Shown piece after piece: positions 17,630 to 26,399 of a stretch of DNA of 64,000 nucleotides. Under the pieces are notes generated by a model. That model saw only the letters and a list, made by a program, of their open reading frames with translations, did no database searches and was not told the origin of the DNA. The number at the start of each line of letters is the position of its first letter. The stretch's first letter is position 1. Position numbers and translations under genes: made by a program. Origin of the DNA: Pseudoalteromonas amylolytica (GTDB lineage: Bacteria; Pseudomonadota; Gammaproteobacteria; Enterobacterales; Alteromonadaceae); contig NZ_MKJU01000025.1 in NCBI RefSeq assembly GCF_001854605.1, positions 496,378 to 560,377 on the forward strand, written 5' to 3'.

Positions 17630-17644
17630 CCCCTGCCTTTTTTG
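17619..17644 (+). terminator. Intrinsic terminator overlapping the E' stop
   Basis: An 8-bp stem AGGCAGGG/CCCTGCCT around a TAAC loop, then six T. The loop contains the E' stop codon. It stands before the tape measure gene and right next to a long inverted repeat. Confidence 0.75.
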
Positions 17645-17685
17645 TACAGCAAATAACATTGTTGAGTGTTATTTGCTGTACAAAA
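17640..17685. repeat. 19-bp perfect inverted repeat upstream of the tape measure gene
   Basis: Arms 17640-17658 and 17667-17685 (core GTACAGCAAATAACA and its complement) pair without a mismatch around an 8-base loop. The ends are TTTT and AAAA, so it could be a bidirectional terminator, an RNA structure limiting tape measure expression, or a protein site. Confidence 0.8.
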
Positions 17686-17788
17686 CACAAACACCACGCC
17701 TGTCACTGCACCGCCAACCCTCCTTTGGTCATCAACGCAGCGTTATCACAGGCACATCGCTCACTTCTATGTATTCTCAGGTATTGCT

Positions 17789-20700
17789 ATGACATTTGTG
17801 GATCCTTCTGATCAAAATCGCACCACACAACAGGGTGCATCTACTGTGCAGGGAACTGCTGACAATAAAGTGAAAAATAAGCTGCCAAAAATTCAGCCAT
17901 ATGAAGATATTAGCGTTAGTGCCGAATTACTTGGACAGGTGATGCAACAGCTGCAATCACACGCTTTGGCATTTGACACTAAACCACTTGAAGCATTACT
18001 GAGTTTGCTTGCCAAATTCAATGTGAATGAACTGATGGCAAGTCACTTTGCTGATTTGCGAAGCCATTTGTTGGACCTCAATAGCAGTTTGCAAATGCAA
18101 ACGAGCCAGAGCTTAGAAATAGCCAGTGGTTCTGCGCCAGCTGCTTCAACGTCAGCACCAGATAGTGCTGGCGTTGATAAGAGTTTGCTTACGATTGAAG
18201 ACTCATCACTGCGCCAGCTAGACGCGCAAAGTGTCATGAGTGAAAGCCTAGTATCTGTGCAGTCCAGCACTCAAGGCTTGCTCAATGCAATCGATGTAGA
18301 ATCTTTGGATGACAGCCTAACATCGCTTGACTGGTCAATTGGTGCTGTGACTAATTCAATCGAGGCGCTTACTAGTGAGTTGCCAAACAGTGTTGAAGTT
18401 GGCGTAAGCAATGCGATACGAGAGTTGCTAAATACTGTTGCTAATTTAAAGGTAAAAGGCGTTAGCACACAGAACGTAAAGAATGTTACGAACAACACGG
18501 CGTACGCTGGTAAAAAAGCGCCAAAGCAGCAAAAGGCAAACTACAAAAAGCAACCGTTAGACAAGCTTCAATCGCAACCGCCTTCAGCGAATAAGTTGAT
18601 AGCCAAAACACCAGCCAACCCGACTCTTAAAAAGAACAAAAAGTCTAAAGCCCGCGCTGCAACGAGCGACAAAGCGTTTGACAAAAAACAGCGTGCGACT
18701 AAAAGGCATGCTTCAGAACAGGCACAAAATTCAGATTCAAAAAAGCGAGCACCTATAAACCTGCCTGATGTGGGTCAGCTAAATGTGCAAAGCGCTGTTG
18801 AAGGCGATCTGGCTTCGATTGTAGATATTGCGCCACAACTTTTAAAAGCGGTTAATCTTGAAGGCGCTGCAAAGGCGATGACTCAGGCCATGCCTGCGCT
18901 GAAGCAGTTAAATTTACAAGGCATCGCATCGGGAGATTTATCTTCGATATTGGATGCAGGCCCTGATTTACTCAAGGCGATAAATCTTGAGGGTCCAGCC
19001 AACGCGCTACAAACCGCGATGCCGGGCTTAAAGCAATTGGACTTACAAGGCATTGCTTCGGGAGATTTATCTACGGTATTGGATGCAGGCCCCGATTTAC
19101 TCAAGGCGATGAACCTAGAGGGTCCTGCCAACGCGCTACAAACCGCGATGCCGGGCTTAAAGCAATTGGACTTACAAGGTATTGCCTCGGGAGATTTATC
19201 TACGGTATTGGATGCAGGCCCTGATTTACTCAAGGCGATGAACCTAGAGGGTCCTGCCAACGCGCTACAAACCGCGATGCCGGGCTTAAAGCAATTGGAT
19301 TTACAAGGTATTGCTTCGGGAGATTTATCAACGGTATTGGATGCAGGCCCCAATTTACTCAAGGCGATAAACCTAGAGGGGCCTGCCAACGCGTTACAAA
19401 CCGCCATGCCGCTCTTAAAGCAATTGGACTTACAAGGCATCGCATCGGGAGATTTATCAACGGTATTGGATGCAGGCCCCGATTTACTCAAGGCGATGAA
19501 CCTTGAGGGTCCTGCCAACGCGTTACAAACCGCCATGCCGCTCTTAAAGCAATTGGACTTACAAGGCATCGCATCGGGAGATTTATCTTCGGTATTGGAT
19601 GCAGGCCCCAATTTACTCAAGGCGATGAACCTTGAGGGTCCTGCCAACGCGTTACAAACCGCGATGCCGGGCTTAAAGCAGCTAGACATCAAGGGGATTA
19701 TGGATGGTGATCTACAGTCCATGGTCAAGGCTGGTCCTGATCTACTTAAGTCGTTTGGTTTCAACGATGCTGCTGCGGCATTTGAAGAACACTCATCGGC
19801 AATAGGCAAGTTAGACTTCAAAGGCATTCTCAATGGTGATTTGTCTTCCATCGGGGATGCAGCGTCAGACTTCTTTGAATTTGCAGAACCAGAAGATGCG
19901 CTTGATGAGGCGCCTGAACAAGAGAAAGACCAGCAGAAAAAGCGCAATAAACGACGTAATAAGAAGGGTAAAAAAGCTAAGCGAAGAGGGGCGAAAAGCC
20001 GTCAATCGCAACCGCGTAGCAACACTCAACCATGGGTGAAGGATGCTCAGGATGACACGGATAAGGGTCAGCCTAATAAGCGCAAAGGCAAGCAAGCAAA
20101 ACCTGCGTTAAAGGTATTGGATGGCGGTCGTAAAGATAGCCCTAAACAAGGTGCTGCGACTAACAAACCTAAATCTGTGAACGCTGCAAAACTGGGTAAA
20201 GGCATAGCCGCAAATGACCCAACCTTTGGCAGCAGCTCACGTGCAAAACCTAAAATGAGTGGCTTCTTCAAAGGGCTCATGAAAAACCCGCTCGCCAAAA
20301 CGCTAGGCCGATTTACCGGCCCACTTAGAACCATTATGAGTGCGGCGGATATTGGTGGTACTTTGGCGGATGACAGTCTCAGTAAACGAGAAAAGTCTAA
20401 GCAGATAGGTACGGCAGCAGGTGGCGCTGGGGGCGCGCTTGCAGGTGCTGCGGCAGGGGCGGCGATTGGCTCAATCATCCCAGGTGTTGGCACGCTGATA
20501 GGTGGCGCGATAGGCGGAGCAATTGGTTCGTTTGGTGGTGAGTCGTTAGGGGGCTTCTTAGGCGACTGGTTTGGCAGCTCTTTGGAAGACTCGGTTGATG
20601 AAAACAATGCCACGCAACAGGGCAATGCAACAACCCAGTCTTTAAATATCGCCAATGTAGATGCGTCTTTAGGTGGTGCGGCTAATGACCCAAGTTATGA

Positions 20701-21052
20701 GCAAGGTGACTCGTTTAAAGCCTTGGCGAGTGATAGCTCATCCGGTGCTAAGGCACAACAGCAGCAGGCAGGTCACAAATCATCTTCAGCACAGTCACTT
20801 GATGAGCAAAAAGCAGATGCTTTGGTGACTAATCCAAGTGAGCTGAATACGCTTGCACAAACAGCGGGCAGCGACAAATCATCCGCACAGCATGTTAATA
20901 GCAGCGTTACCGTTAATGCCAATATTACAGTTAATGCAACGCCTGAGATGTCGGCATTGGATATTGCTGAACAAATCAAGCTGGTTCTTGAGGAAAAACA
21001 ACAGCAAGCACAGCGTGATATGCGCTTGCGATATATTGATGAGGTAGCTTAA
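17789..21052 (+). CDS. Tape measure protein with 43-residue tandem repeats
   Basis: 1087 residues. I start it at the ATG at 17789; the earlier ATG at 17666 lies in the inverted repeat. Layout: helical N-terminus (1-250), a basic linker (250-330), eight to nine copies of a 43-residue repeat (331 to about 690, consensus with G-I-A-S-G-D-L-S and L-E-G-P-A-N-A-L-Q-T-A-M-P), a very basic tract (711-741), a glycine/alanine-rich hydrophobic segment (about 875-935) that could span a membrane, and a helical C-terminus. This is the tape measure arrangement: it lies after the chaperones, sets tail length and may form a channel. P2 gpT is about 815 residues. Confidence 0.9.
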   Translation: MTFVDPSDQNRTTQQGASTVQGTADNKVKNKLPKIQPYEDISVSAELLGQVMQQLQSHALAFDTKPLEALLSLLAKFNVNELMASHFADLRSHLLDLNSSLQMQTSQSLEIASGSAPAASTSAPDSAGVDKSLLTIEDSSLRQLDAQSVMSESLVSVQSSTQGLLNAIDVESLDDSLTSLDWSIGAVTNSIEALTSELPNSVEVGVSNAIRELLNTVANLKVKGVSTQNVKNVTNNTAYAGKKAPKQQKANYKKQPLDKLQSQPPSANKLIAKTPANPTLKKNKKSKARAATSDKAFDKKQRATKRHASEQAQNSDSKKRAPINLPDVGQLNVQSAVEGDLASIVDIAPQLLKAVNLEGAAKAMTQAMPALKQLNLQGIASGDLSSILDAGPDLLKAINLEGPANALQTAMPGLKQLDLQGIASGDLSTVLDAGPDLLKAMNLEGPANALQTAMPGLKQLDLQGIASGDLSTVLDAGPDLLKAMNLEGPANALQTAMPGLKQLDLQGIASGDLSTVLDAGPNLLKAINLEGPANALQTAMPLLKQLDLQGIASGDLSTVLDAGPDLLKAMNLEGPANALQTAMPLLKQLDLQGIASGDLSSVLDAGPNLLKAMNLEGPANALQTAMPGLKQLDIKGIMDGDLQSMVKAGPDLLKSFGFNDAAAAFEEHSSAIGKLDFKGILNGDLSSIGDAASDFFEFAEPEDALDEAPEQEKDQQKKRNKRRNKKGKKAKRRGAKSRQSQPRSNTQPWVKDAQDDTDKGQPNKRKGKQAKPALKVLDGGRKDSPKQGAATNKPKSVNAAKLGKGIAANDPTFGSSSRAKPKMSGFFKGLMKNPLAKTLGRFTGPLRTIMSAADIGGTLADDSLSKREKSKQIGTAAGGAGGALAGAAAGAAIGSIIPGVGTLIGGAIGGAIGSFGGESLGGFLGDWFGSSLEDSVDENNATQQGNATTQSLNIANVDASLGGAANDPSYEQGDSFKALASDSSSGAKAQQQQAGHKSSSAQSLDEQKADALVTNPSELNTLAQTAGSDKSSAQHVNSSVTVNANITVNATPEMSALDIAEQIKLVLEEKQQQAQRDMRLRYIDEVA
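18779..19810 (+). repeat. Eight 129-bp tandem repeats inside the tape measure gene
   Basis: Units begin at 18779, 18908, 19037, 19166, 19295, 19424, 19553 and 19682, exactly 129 bases apart. The first and last are diverged; those from 18908 to 19553 are nearly identical at DNA level, including synonymous positions, which points to recent expansion or gene conversion. A degenerate part-unit follows at 19811. Confidence 0.95.
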
Positions 21053-21498
21053 TGGCTAAAGTAAGTCACGCGTCGCACATGATGCAGCTGGGAGACTACA
21101 AGTTTTCTGTGAGCAGTGCGGCGTTTAGCAAATTATCTTACGCAACGGAGTATCGTTGGAAGAACCAAGATTCTCAAACGGAAGGTAACAGCCCAGTCCA
21201 GCAGTTTGTTGGGGTGGGGGCACAAACTATCACACTTGATGGCACGATTTATCCTCAACTTGTCAAAGATGGATTGAGTCAGGTTGATAATATGAGAGCA
21301 GAAGCGGCGAAGGGCAAGCCGCTGACACTTGGTTATGTCAAAGTTAATGGTAAGTCAGATGCCTCCGTTGGCAGGATTTTAGGGAAGTGGATTATTAAAT
21401 CCATCAATGAAGAGCGTTCACTGTTTCTCAATGATGGTATTCCTAGAGAGATCCAATTTCAAATGACCTTAGAGCGTTACGACGGCAATACCAAATAA
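21052..21498 (+). CDS. Tail protein U (gpU-like)
   Basis: 148 residues. Matches the P2 gpU family: M-M-Q-L-G-D-Y-K-F-S-V near residue 10, the E-Y-R-W-K-N-Q segment, G-A-Q-T-I-T-L-D-G-T-I-Y-P near 60, and R-E-I-Q-F-Q-M-T-L-E-R-Y at the end. gpU is placed at the tail tip region in P2-type tails. It overlaps the tape measure stop by one base (TAATGG), so translation is likely coupled. Confidence 0.88.
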   Translation: MAKVSHASHMMQLGDYKFSVSSAAFSKLSYATEYRWKNQDSQTEGNSPVQQFVGVGAQTITLDGTIYPQLVKDGLSQVDNMRAEAAKGKPLTLGYVKVNGKSDASVGRILGKWIIKSINEERSLFLNDGIPREIQFQMTLERYDGNTK

Positions 21499-21509
21499 GG
21501 AGAAGAGCA

Positions 21510-21725
21510 ATGAGCGGGGTAACTTATATTACACGTGATGGTGATTGCTTAGACAATATCTGCTGGCACCACTATGGCCGCAGCAGCACGATGGTTGAAA
21601 TGGTGCTTGAAGCGAACCATGGTTTGGCTGAGTTGGGTGCTATTTACCCAGAGAACATCGCGATATTTCTTCCTGAAGTAATTGAAAAACCAGTGCAACA
21701 GAACATTATCAACATTTGGGACTGA
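21510..21725 (+). CDS. Tail protein X (gpX, LysM-like)
   Basis: 71 residues, typical for the family. The T-R-D-G-D-C-L-D-N-I-C-W-H-H-Y-G motif and the V-L-E-A-N-H-G-L-A and I-Y-P-E-N-I-A-I-F-L-P parts are the gpX/LysM-like core. It lies between gpU and gpD as in P2 and is thought to help join the hub. SD AGGAGAAGAG is well placed. Confidence 0.9.
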   Translation: MSGVTYITRDGDCLDNICWHHYGRSSTMVEMVLEANHGLAELGAIYPENIAIFLPEVIEKPVQQNIINIWD

Positions 21726-21735
21726 GGAGTTAATC

Positions 21736-22743
21736 ATGGATATTCAACCTCAGTTTTCCATTAAAACTAATGGAAAAGAGGTCGCTCAGCGCCTGATCGA
21801 CCGTGTTGTTAACGTCACAGTCAAGCTGAAAACCGGTTTGGTGAGTGATAGTTGCTATGTACGCTTTGACAACTTGGAAGTCGCGCCAATTCAGCAGCCC
21901 AAGCCGACCGACATTGTTGAAATAGCGATGGGCTATAAAGAGGGTAATGAAGACAAAAGTGCGACTTTACACCCACTTGGAAAGTTTGAAGTGGGAGAAT
22001 TCAGCCTGTCAGGTCCTGTACGTTCATTGGAATTATTTGGCAACAAACTGTTGTGGCACACTACACTGAAAGCTCCGAAACAACGTTCCTGGCCTGAGGA
22101 TCCTAAAAAGCCCAAAAAATTGGGTGAACTGGTATCCGATATTGCTGGCGAATATGGTCTTGAGGCCAAAGTGGGTGATGCCTTTACCAATATTGAGCTA
22201 CCACATATTGAACAAAATGAAAGTGATGCTCAGTTATTAACGTCGCTTGCAGAGCAATTTGATGCCATCTTAAAAATCTCCCATGACAAACTGATTTTCA
22301 TGGCCAGAGGTACTGGACGCTCGTTATCCGGTCAAGCCTTAAAAGAAGTTGAACTCCACACGAGCGACATCTTGCTCTGGCGCTATGACAAAGACGCCTG
22401 TCGAAAGGTAGGCGATGTGACAGCTTTTTATTACGACATTGACACCGCACTAAAGGTGCCTGTGAAGGTAGGTAGTGACGGTCCAAGTGTTGTATTACCT
22501 TATGTATACCCAGATGAAGCTACCGCAACACGCTATGCTAAAGCCAAACATAACCGCCTAAAACGCGCCAGCACCAGTATTCACATCTCTTGCATTGGTA
22601 ATGCGCAAATTGTTGCCGGTGCCGTTGTCAAAATAACCAATACTAAAAGCGACTTAGATGGCAGCTGGTTTGTCAGTGAAGTTGAGCATTGTATTAATAA
22701 GCAAGGTTTTCGCTCGCATTTGGTTTGTGAGCAACTGGCTTAA
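21736..22743 (+). CDS. Tail hub protein D (late control gene D-like)
   Basis: 335 residues from the ATG at 21736, with GAGGAG upstream; an earlier in-frame ATG at 21682 lies inside gpX. It shows the gpD pattern: a first domain with D-R-V-V-N-V-T-V-K-L-K-T, G-K-F-E-V-G-E-F-S-L-S-G-P near 85, then A-Q-L-L-T-S-L-A-E-Q-F-D-A-I-L-K and a C-terminal domain with A-R/K-A-K-H-N-R-L-K-R. gpD forms the hub on which gpV stands. It is the last gene of the tail cluster in this window; no lysis gene follows. Confidence 0.9.
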   Translation: MDIQPQFSIKTNGKEVAQRLIDRVVNVTVKLKTGLVSDSCYVRFDNLEVAPIQQPKPTDIVEIAMGYKEGNEDKSATLHPLGKFEVGEFSLSGPVRSLELFGNKLLWHTTLKAPKQRSWPEDPKKPKKLGELVSDIAGEYGLEAKVGDAFTNIELPHIEQNESDAQLLTSLAEQFDAILKISHDKLIFMARGTGRSLSGQALKEVELHTSDILLWRYDKDACRKVGDVTAFYYDIDTALKVPVKVGSDGPSVVLPYVYPDEATATRYAKAKHNRLKRASTSIHISCIGNAQIVAGAVVKITNTKSDLDGSWFVSEVEHCINKQGFRSHLVCEQLA

Positions 22744-22931
22744 CACAATGCCTTGCTGATCATAAGCAGCAGCAACTTCAAAAACAAAAATTAAACACTG
22801 CGAACTGCTCGCTTTTTGCGCGGCTCGTATGTGTAACCCCCTTCTAAAATCCTACCAACGATTCCTTTCTCCAACTAAGGCCACCCTGTACACTACGTGC
22901 AGGCTCTGGCCTCCTTCCTAATAAATCAAGT
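22744..22931. other. Right border of the tail cluster, with a nested hairpin
   Basis: No gene seen. A nested stem at 22877-22915 (AAGGCCA/TGGCCT outside, CCTGTAC/GTGCAGG inside) is followed by a pyrimidine-rich stretch. It may be the terminator for gpD or for the convergent gene on the minus strand. No direct repeat or tRNA remnant that would mark an attachment site was found. Confidence 0.4.
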
Positions 22932-24377
22932 CTATATACTTTCGCATTTATCTTTATTGTCATTAATGAAAGCGATACACATATCAGAAAATACGCCTGT
23001 GGCTACTTTTTCATTATCTACATGGAATGAAAAAGCATGAGGCCACCATATCCCATCTATTTTCTTATAATCTGACTCAATACCAATATTGGAGTTATCG
23101 TAAAAGAGCCGCAATATTTTTTGTTTGTGTTGGTCAACTAGAATACTAAATGGGGCGATGCCAGAGGACTCAACCCGATAAATATATTGATGTGGTGAAG
23201 TTTCATTATACTGTCTATATAAGCGTGTATCGTCTTTTTTGAATAAATCTAAAAAATTAAGTCGTAATGACCTCAGTTCTTTGGCAATTTCTTGCTCGCT
23301 CATTTTAACTTTTCGCTGGGTATGTAGGTCAGTTTTTATACCTGTTTTATTACCTAAGTCATATTGAGTGTTATCTCTTAGGATCTTTAGGCGAAACGGT
23401 TGGTAATTAACCCGCACATGTTGTTTAGTGGTGTTATCTTTTCTGTGTAGTGTGAGCGTGTAAGTAAATTCAGTAATGGCTTTTAAAGTATTTACATCAG
23501 CTAAAAGATTTAACTTTTTAGGTGCAAAGTGCGCATTGTACCACTGCTTTGGAAATGCCTGCTCGGTACTGACTCTGTGAATATTAAACAGCGCGAAACC
23601 AGGTTCTGGACGTTCACTACTGAAGTATAACCATTTCCCATCGGGAGAGAACTGTGGGCTGATCTCATGAAACTGAGAATTGACACCTGCTAATAGCTTG
23701 ATAGGAGAGCTCCATTGCCCCGATATCAATCGGCTGGCATAAATATCTGCTTGTGGTGACGTTTTTGATATTTGCCAAAATACCGCTACCTTTGCGTCCG
23801 GTGAAAAGGTCAAGTCACTGCGCATCTCAATATCATCCTGTCTCGGGATAGCATCCCACAGAGTCACATCTTGGTGTGTTTTTCTGTCTGACATAAGTGC
23901 ATAGTGACGATCATGCCGTCTGGAGAAATACAATCTTCCTTGATGTAGCTCTGGGCCGAATTCATCGTCTTTGGAATTAATATGTGTGTTCAAAGGAGTG
24001 ACTTCAGTAGCTTGCCCATTCATTAACGTCGCATGCCAAATATTGTAGTCTCTGCTATTGCCCTTATTTTGCATAGGTTTGTCTGAAATGAAATAAATTT
24101 TGTGGCTGTTTGGCACATACATGGGATCTGAGTATTTAAATTCAGTGGGGCCAAGGTTTATCTTCCTTGGGGTGGTATAACTGTTGTCTTGGTGCTGGTA
24201 TTCCCAAACTTTGGCATTCTCAAAATCTCGGTCTGAGCGTGCTAATAGAACACGTCCAAATTTGGGGTGAAAATTGAGATTATATTCACTTTTTGTGCTG
24301 GATAGTGACGTGATGAGTTCAGCGTTCGCAGAAAGAGCGACACATAAGGCGGTCAGTCCCCCGACAATGATTTTCAT
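22932..24377 (-). CDS. Periplasmic TolB/PD40-type beta-propeller protein
   Basis: 481 residues from the ATG at 24377 (M-K-I-I-V-G-G); AGAGGAAC precedes it. A signal peptide ends at A-N-A near residue 19. Residues 25-300 hold PD40-like blades with the marks F-S-P-D-G-K-W-L-Y-F-S-S, L-T-F-S-P-D-A-K and V-P-N-S-H-K-I-Y-F-I-S. The last 180 residues (from about 300) form a different domain, strand-rich, with Y-R-V-E-S-S-G-I and I-D-G-I-W-W-P, somewhat like LolA-type lipid carriers, but this is unsure. It converges on the tail cluster and diverges from the lipoprotein at 24695. Function unknown. Confidence 0.6.
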   Translation of the reverse strand: MKIIVGGLTALCVALSANAELITSLSSTKSEYNLNFHPKFGRVLLARSDRDFENAKVWEYQHQDNSYTTPRKINLGPTEFKYSDPMYVPNSHKIYFISDKPMQNKGNSRDYNIWHATLMNGQATEVTPLNTHINSKDDEFGPELHQGRLYFSRRHDRHYALMSDRKTHQDVTLWDAIPRQDDIEMRSDLTFSPDAKVAVFWQISKTSPQADIYASRLISGQWSSPIKLLAGVNSQFHEISPQFSPDGKWLYFSSERPEPGFALFNIHRVSTEQAFPKQWYNAHFAPKKLNLLADVNTLKAITEFTYTLTLHRKDNTTKQHVRVNYQPFRLKILRDNTQYDLGNKTGIKTDLHTQRKVKMSEQEIAKELRSLRLNFLDLFKKDDTRLYRQYNETSPHQYIYRVESSGIAPFSILVDQHKQKILRLFYDNSNIGIESDYKKIDGIWWPHAFSFHVDNEKVATGVFSDMCIAFINDNKDKCESI

Positions 24378-24694
24378 AGTTGTTGTTCCTCTAAACACAG
24401 TACATGTTAGTAGCGAGCTAAATAGGACGATGTTGATGAAGACCTTGAAACACGATAACTTCTTTCAAACAATGTGGCTTACGTGACCTGAACAGCCCAA
24501 TTGTGAGGATACTTTTTTGCCAATTAGATAGACTATTTTTTATGATGAATAAAATATAAGCAACAATAATAATAACATAGATGAAAGGTTGAATTTCAAG
24601 CTGCAGCGCTACCGTGTAAATCTCTAAATTTTACTTTGCACTTACATGAGGCTTTTGCTAAGCCTATAAGACTCTGTTGCAAAGGGGTTACCAC

Positions 24695-26347
24695 ATGAAA
24701 AAACTATTGCTCTGCCTTTTCGTCAGCTGGCTATGCGTTGCCTGTTCATCTGACGACTCAACCACTACACCGCAGCCGCAAGTGCCCGATAATAATAGTG
24801 ACACCCCGGACCCAACCCCAGACCCTGAACCAGACCCTGAGCCAAATCCTGAACCAGATCCAGATCCTGAGCCAGACCCTGAAAACCCGCAACTGGCGGT
24901 TGTGTTTCCTGCAAAGTTTATGACAACCTCGCCATTTTCTAGACGTGCAGAGGGGCAGCAAAAAGCTTTTGGCATGTACGATACAAGTATATCTACTGTA
25001 CCGAGTTATTTTTCTGCCACAGAGCTGATTGATGCAATTCTAAAGGGCGATACTTCAATTAGTGACACATTTGATGTGGGCGCTTTTTATGTAACTGGCC
25101 ACAACGCCAGTTGTTTCGGCCCGGTAGTCATGTACAGTGGTCACCCAGATGCGCCCAGCCCAAGTAGCGCAAGCGGAAGCTTACCCAGTGGAGATTTAGG
25201 CCTTTGGTTAGTCTCTGATGACAGTGGCGATGCCTGTGCTGTAGCGCAAACGAATGCCTTATTGGAGGGCATTGAATCACAAACGACTATGTCATTGATG
25301 ACGTTGGCCAGTATGGTTGCTGTTGCCACCGCCGATGGTAGCAGCCTTCCTGCGGTAGGTAGCACGCTCGATGTAACTGGGTTAATGAATGATGCCGGTA
25401 TTACCGATGTCACCTTTAGCAATGCGAGTATTGAGCAAACAACCACGCAATGGCTATATCAAGTAGAGTTGAGCTATCAAGTGGGTAGTGATGTGTATGC
25501 CATTACGCTCGATATGACACATGTACCAAGCGCTGATGCTGAGCAGTATGAGGGGTATTTACGATATACCGTAGAGGGAGAGGTCGGCGTATCAGGCATT
25601 GAATTTCCCGGCATGAATTGCTCGCAAAATGAGAGAACACTAGCGGGGTCAATCGCCTATCAAAGAAATGGCGACAACATAGTGCTGCAAGCACGCAGTG
25701 GGACCTTATGTGGTCACAGTGTAGCCAACGTGTTCAATAGCAATAATATTGTTGATGTTGATAATATTTATAATGCGGTATCGAACCCTGATGGCTGGAG
25801 CGAGAACTTTTCAATTTATGGTGCTGACTTTGACCTAACTACCTTAGCAGGTGATTATGCCCATGTGTGGCAGGCCGGTGCTGGAGATAGTCATAGCAGA
25901 GTGTTTAATATTGGTTTTAACGATGCAAGCCTCGATAACGGCGAGTCACACTTTGGTTATGGTACATCAATTGACGACACCGATGGCACGATATCTGGGT
26001 TTATTTGTAATTGGGCGGGCCCAGGCGCTGATCATACTTTGGTCAGTAAAACGCAAAGGCAGTTTTTTGAGTTTGACTCCACTTTGAATGTGTATTTAGG
26101 AACTGATCATCGCGCCAATATAGAATACGCGCCAACGGTAAGTTGTGACTATGATGGCTTAGGTACGTTTTTGTTTGATATAGACGCCAGTGGCACGCTT
26201 GGAGATACAGCATTAGAAGACAGTACGCTCGCGTTTAGTAATGATTTATGGACACCAACTGATTCAACAATGACTGTACCAGAGGCGATTGCGGCCAGAG
26301 GTTTGAGTGTTCCGGTCATTCCATTTGGCTGGCCTGCTGAAGAGTAG
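24695..26347 (+). CDS. Surface lipoprotein with Pro-Asp/Glu linker
   Basis: 550 residues, start at the ATG at 24695. A lipobox (L-C-V-A-C) gives a lipidated Cys at residue 16. Next comes a linker of P-D/E-P repeats (about residues 30-65) that would lift the rest off the membrane. The mature body has scattered Cys pairs (G-H-N-A-S-C-F, C-S-Q-N, T-L-C-G-H, F-I-C-N-W, S-C-D-Y) suggesting disulfides and a secreted fold. No family recognised. Codon use is like its neighbours. Upstream gap 24378-24694 shows no convincing promoter. Confidence 0.65.
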   Translation: MKKLLLCLFVSWLCVACSSDDSTTTPQPQVPDNNSDTPDPTPDPEPDPEPNPEPDPDPEPDPENPQLAVVFPAKFMTTSPFSRRAEGQQKAFGMYDTSISTVPSYFSATELIDAILKGDTSISDTFDVGAFYVTGHNASCFGPVVMYSGHPDAPSPSSASGSLPSGDLGLWLVSDDSGDACAVAQTNALLEGIESQTTMSLMTLASMVAVATADGSSLPAVGSTLDVTGLMNDAGITDVTFSNASIEQTTTQWLYQVELSYQVGSDVYAITLDMTHVPSADAEQYEGYLRYTVEGEVGVSGIEFPGMNCSQNERTLAGSIAYQRNGDNIVLQARSGTLCGHSVANVFNSNNIVDVDNIYNAVSNPDGWSENFSIYGADFDLTTLAGDYAHVWQAGAGDSHSRVFNIGFNDASLDNGESHFGYGTSIDDTDGTISGFICNWAGPGADHTLVSKTQRQFFEFDSTLNVYLGTDHRANIEYAPTVSCDYDGLGTFLFDIDASGTLGDTALEDSTLAFSNDLWTPTDSTMTVPEAIAARGLSVPVIPFGWPAEE

Positions 26348-26355
26348 CTGCTTTT

Positions 26356-26382
26356 TGGTGTGGTGTAGTCAGCACCACACCA
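26356..26382. repeat. 10-bp hairpin between convergent genes
   Basis: TGGTGTGGTG pairs with CACCACACCA around a 7-base loop, between the stop of the lipoprotein gene and the stop of the LysR gene. No proper T-run on either strand, so it is at most a weak terminator or RNA 3'-end stabiliser. Confidence 0.5.
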
Positions 26383-26399
26383 GCATTAGAGCAGATTAA

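Noticed and set aside
17666..17788. N-terminal extension of the tape measure protein
   Set aside because: The start lies in the loop and arm of a long inverted repeat and has no ribosome-binding site.
18779..19810. Regular repeats considered as a CRISPR array
   Set aside because: Units are 129 bases, directly adjoining, coding and without unique spacers; no cas gene.
18883..19947. 354-residue open frame on the minus strand inside the tape measure gene
   Set aside because: It exists only because the 129-bp repeat happens to lack stops in that register; the plus-strand frame has the tape measure layout and operon position.
20068..20655. 195-residue Pro/Ala-rich frame on the minus strand
   Set aside because: Shadow of the Gly/Ala-rich tape measure segment; no ribosome-binding site and no family resemblance.
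1..22743. MAC/Afp-type extracellular injection system
   Set aside because: No AAA+ ATPase or eCIS-type tube and sheath sets in view; gpU, gpX, gpD and the E/E' chaperone are P2-type.
22744..22931. Prophage attachment site at the right border
   Set aside because: No tRNA fragment or direct repeat with any other part of the window; the left border is outside.
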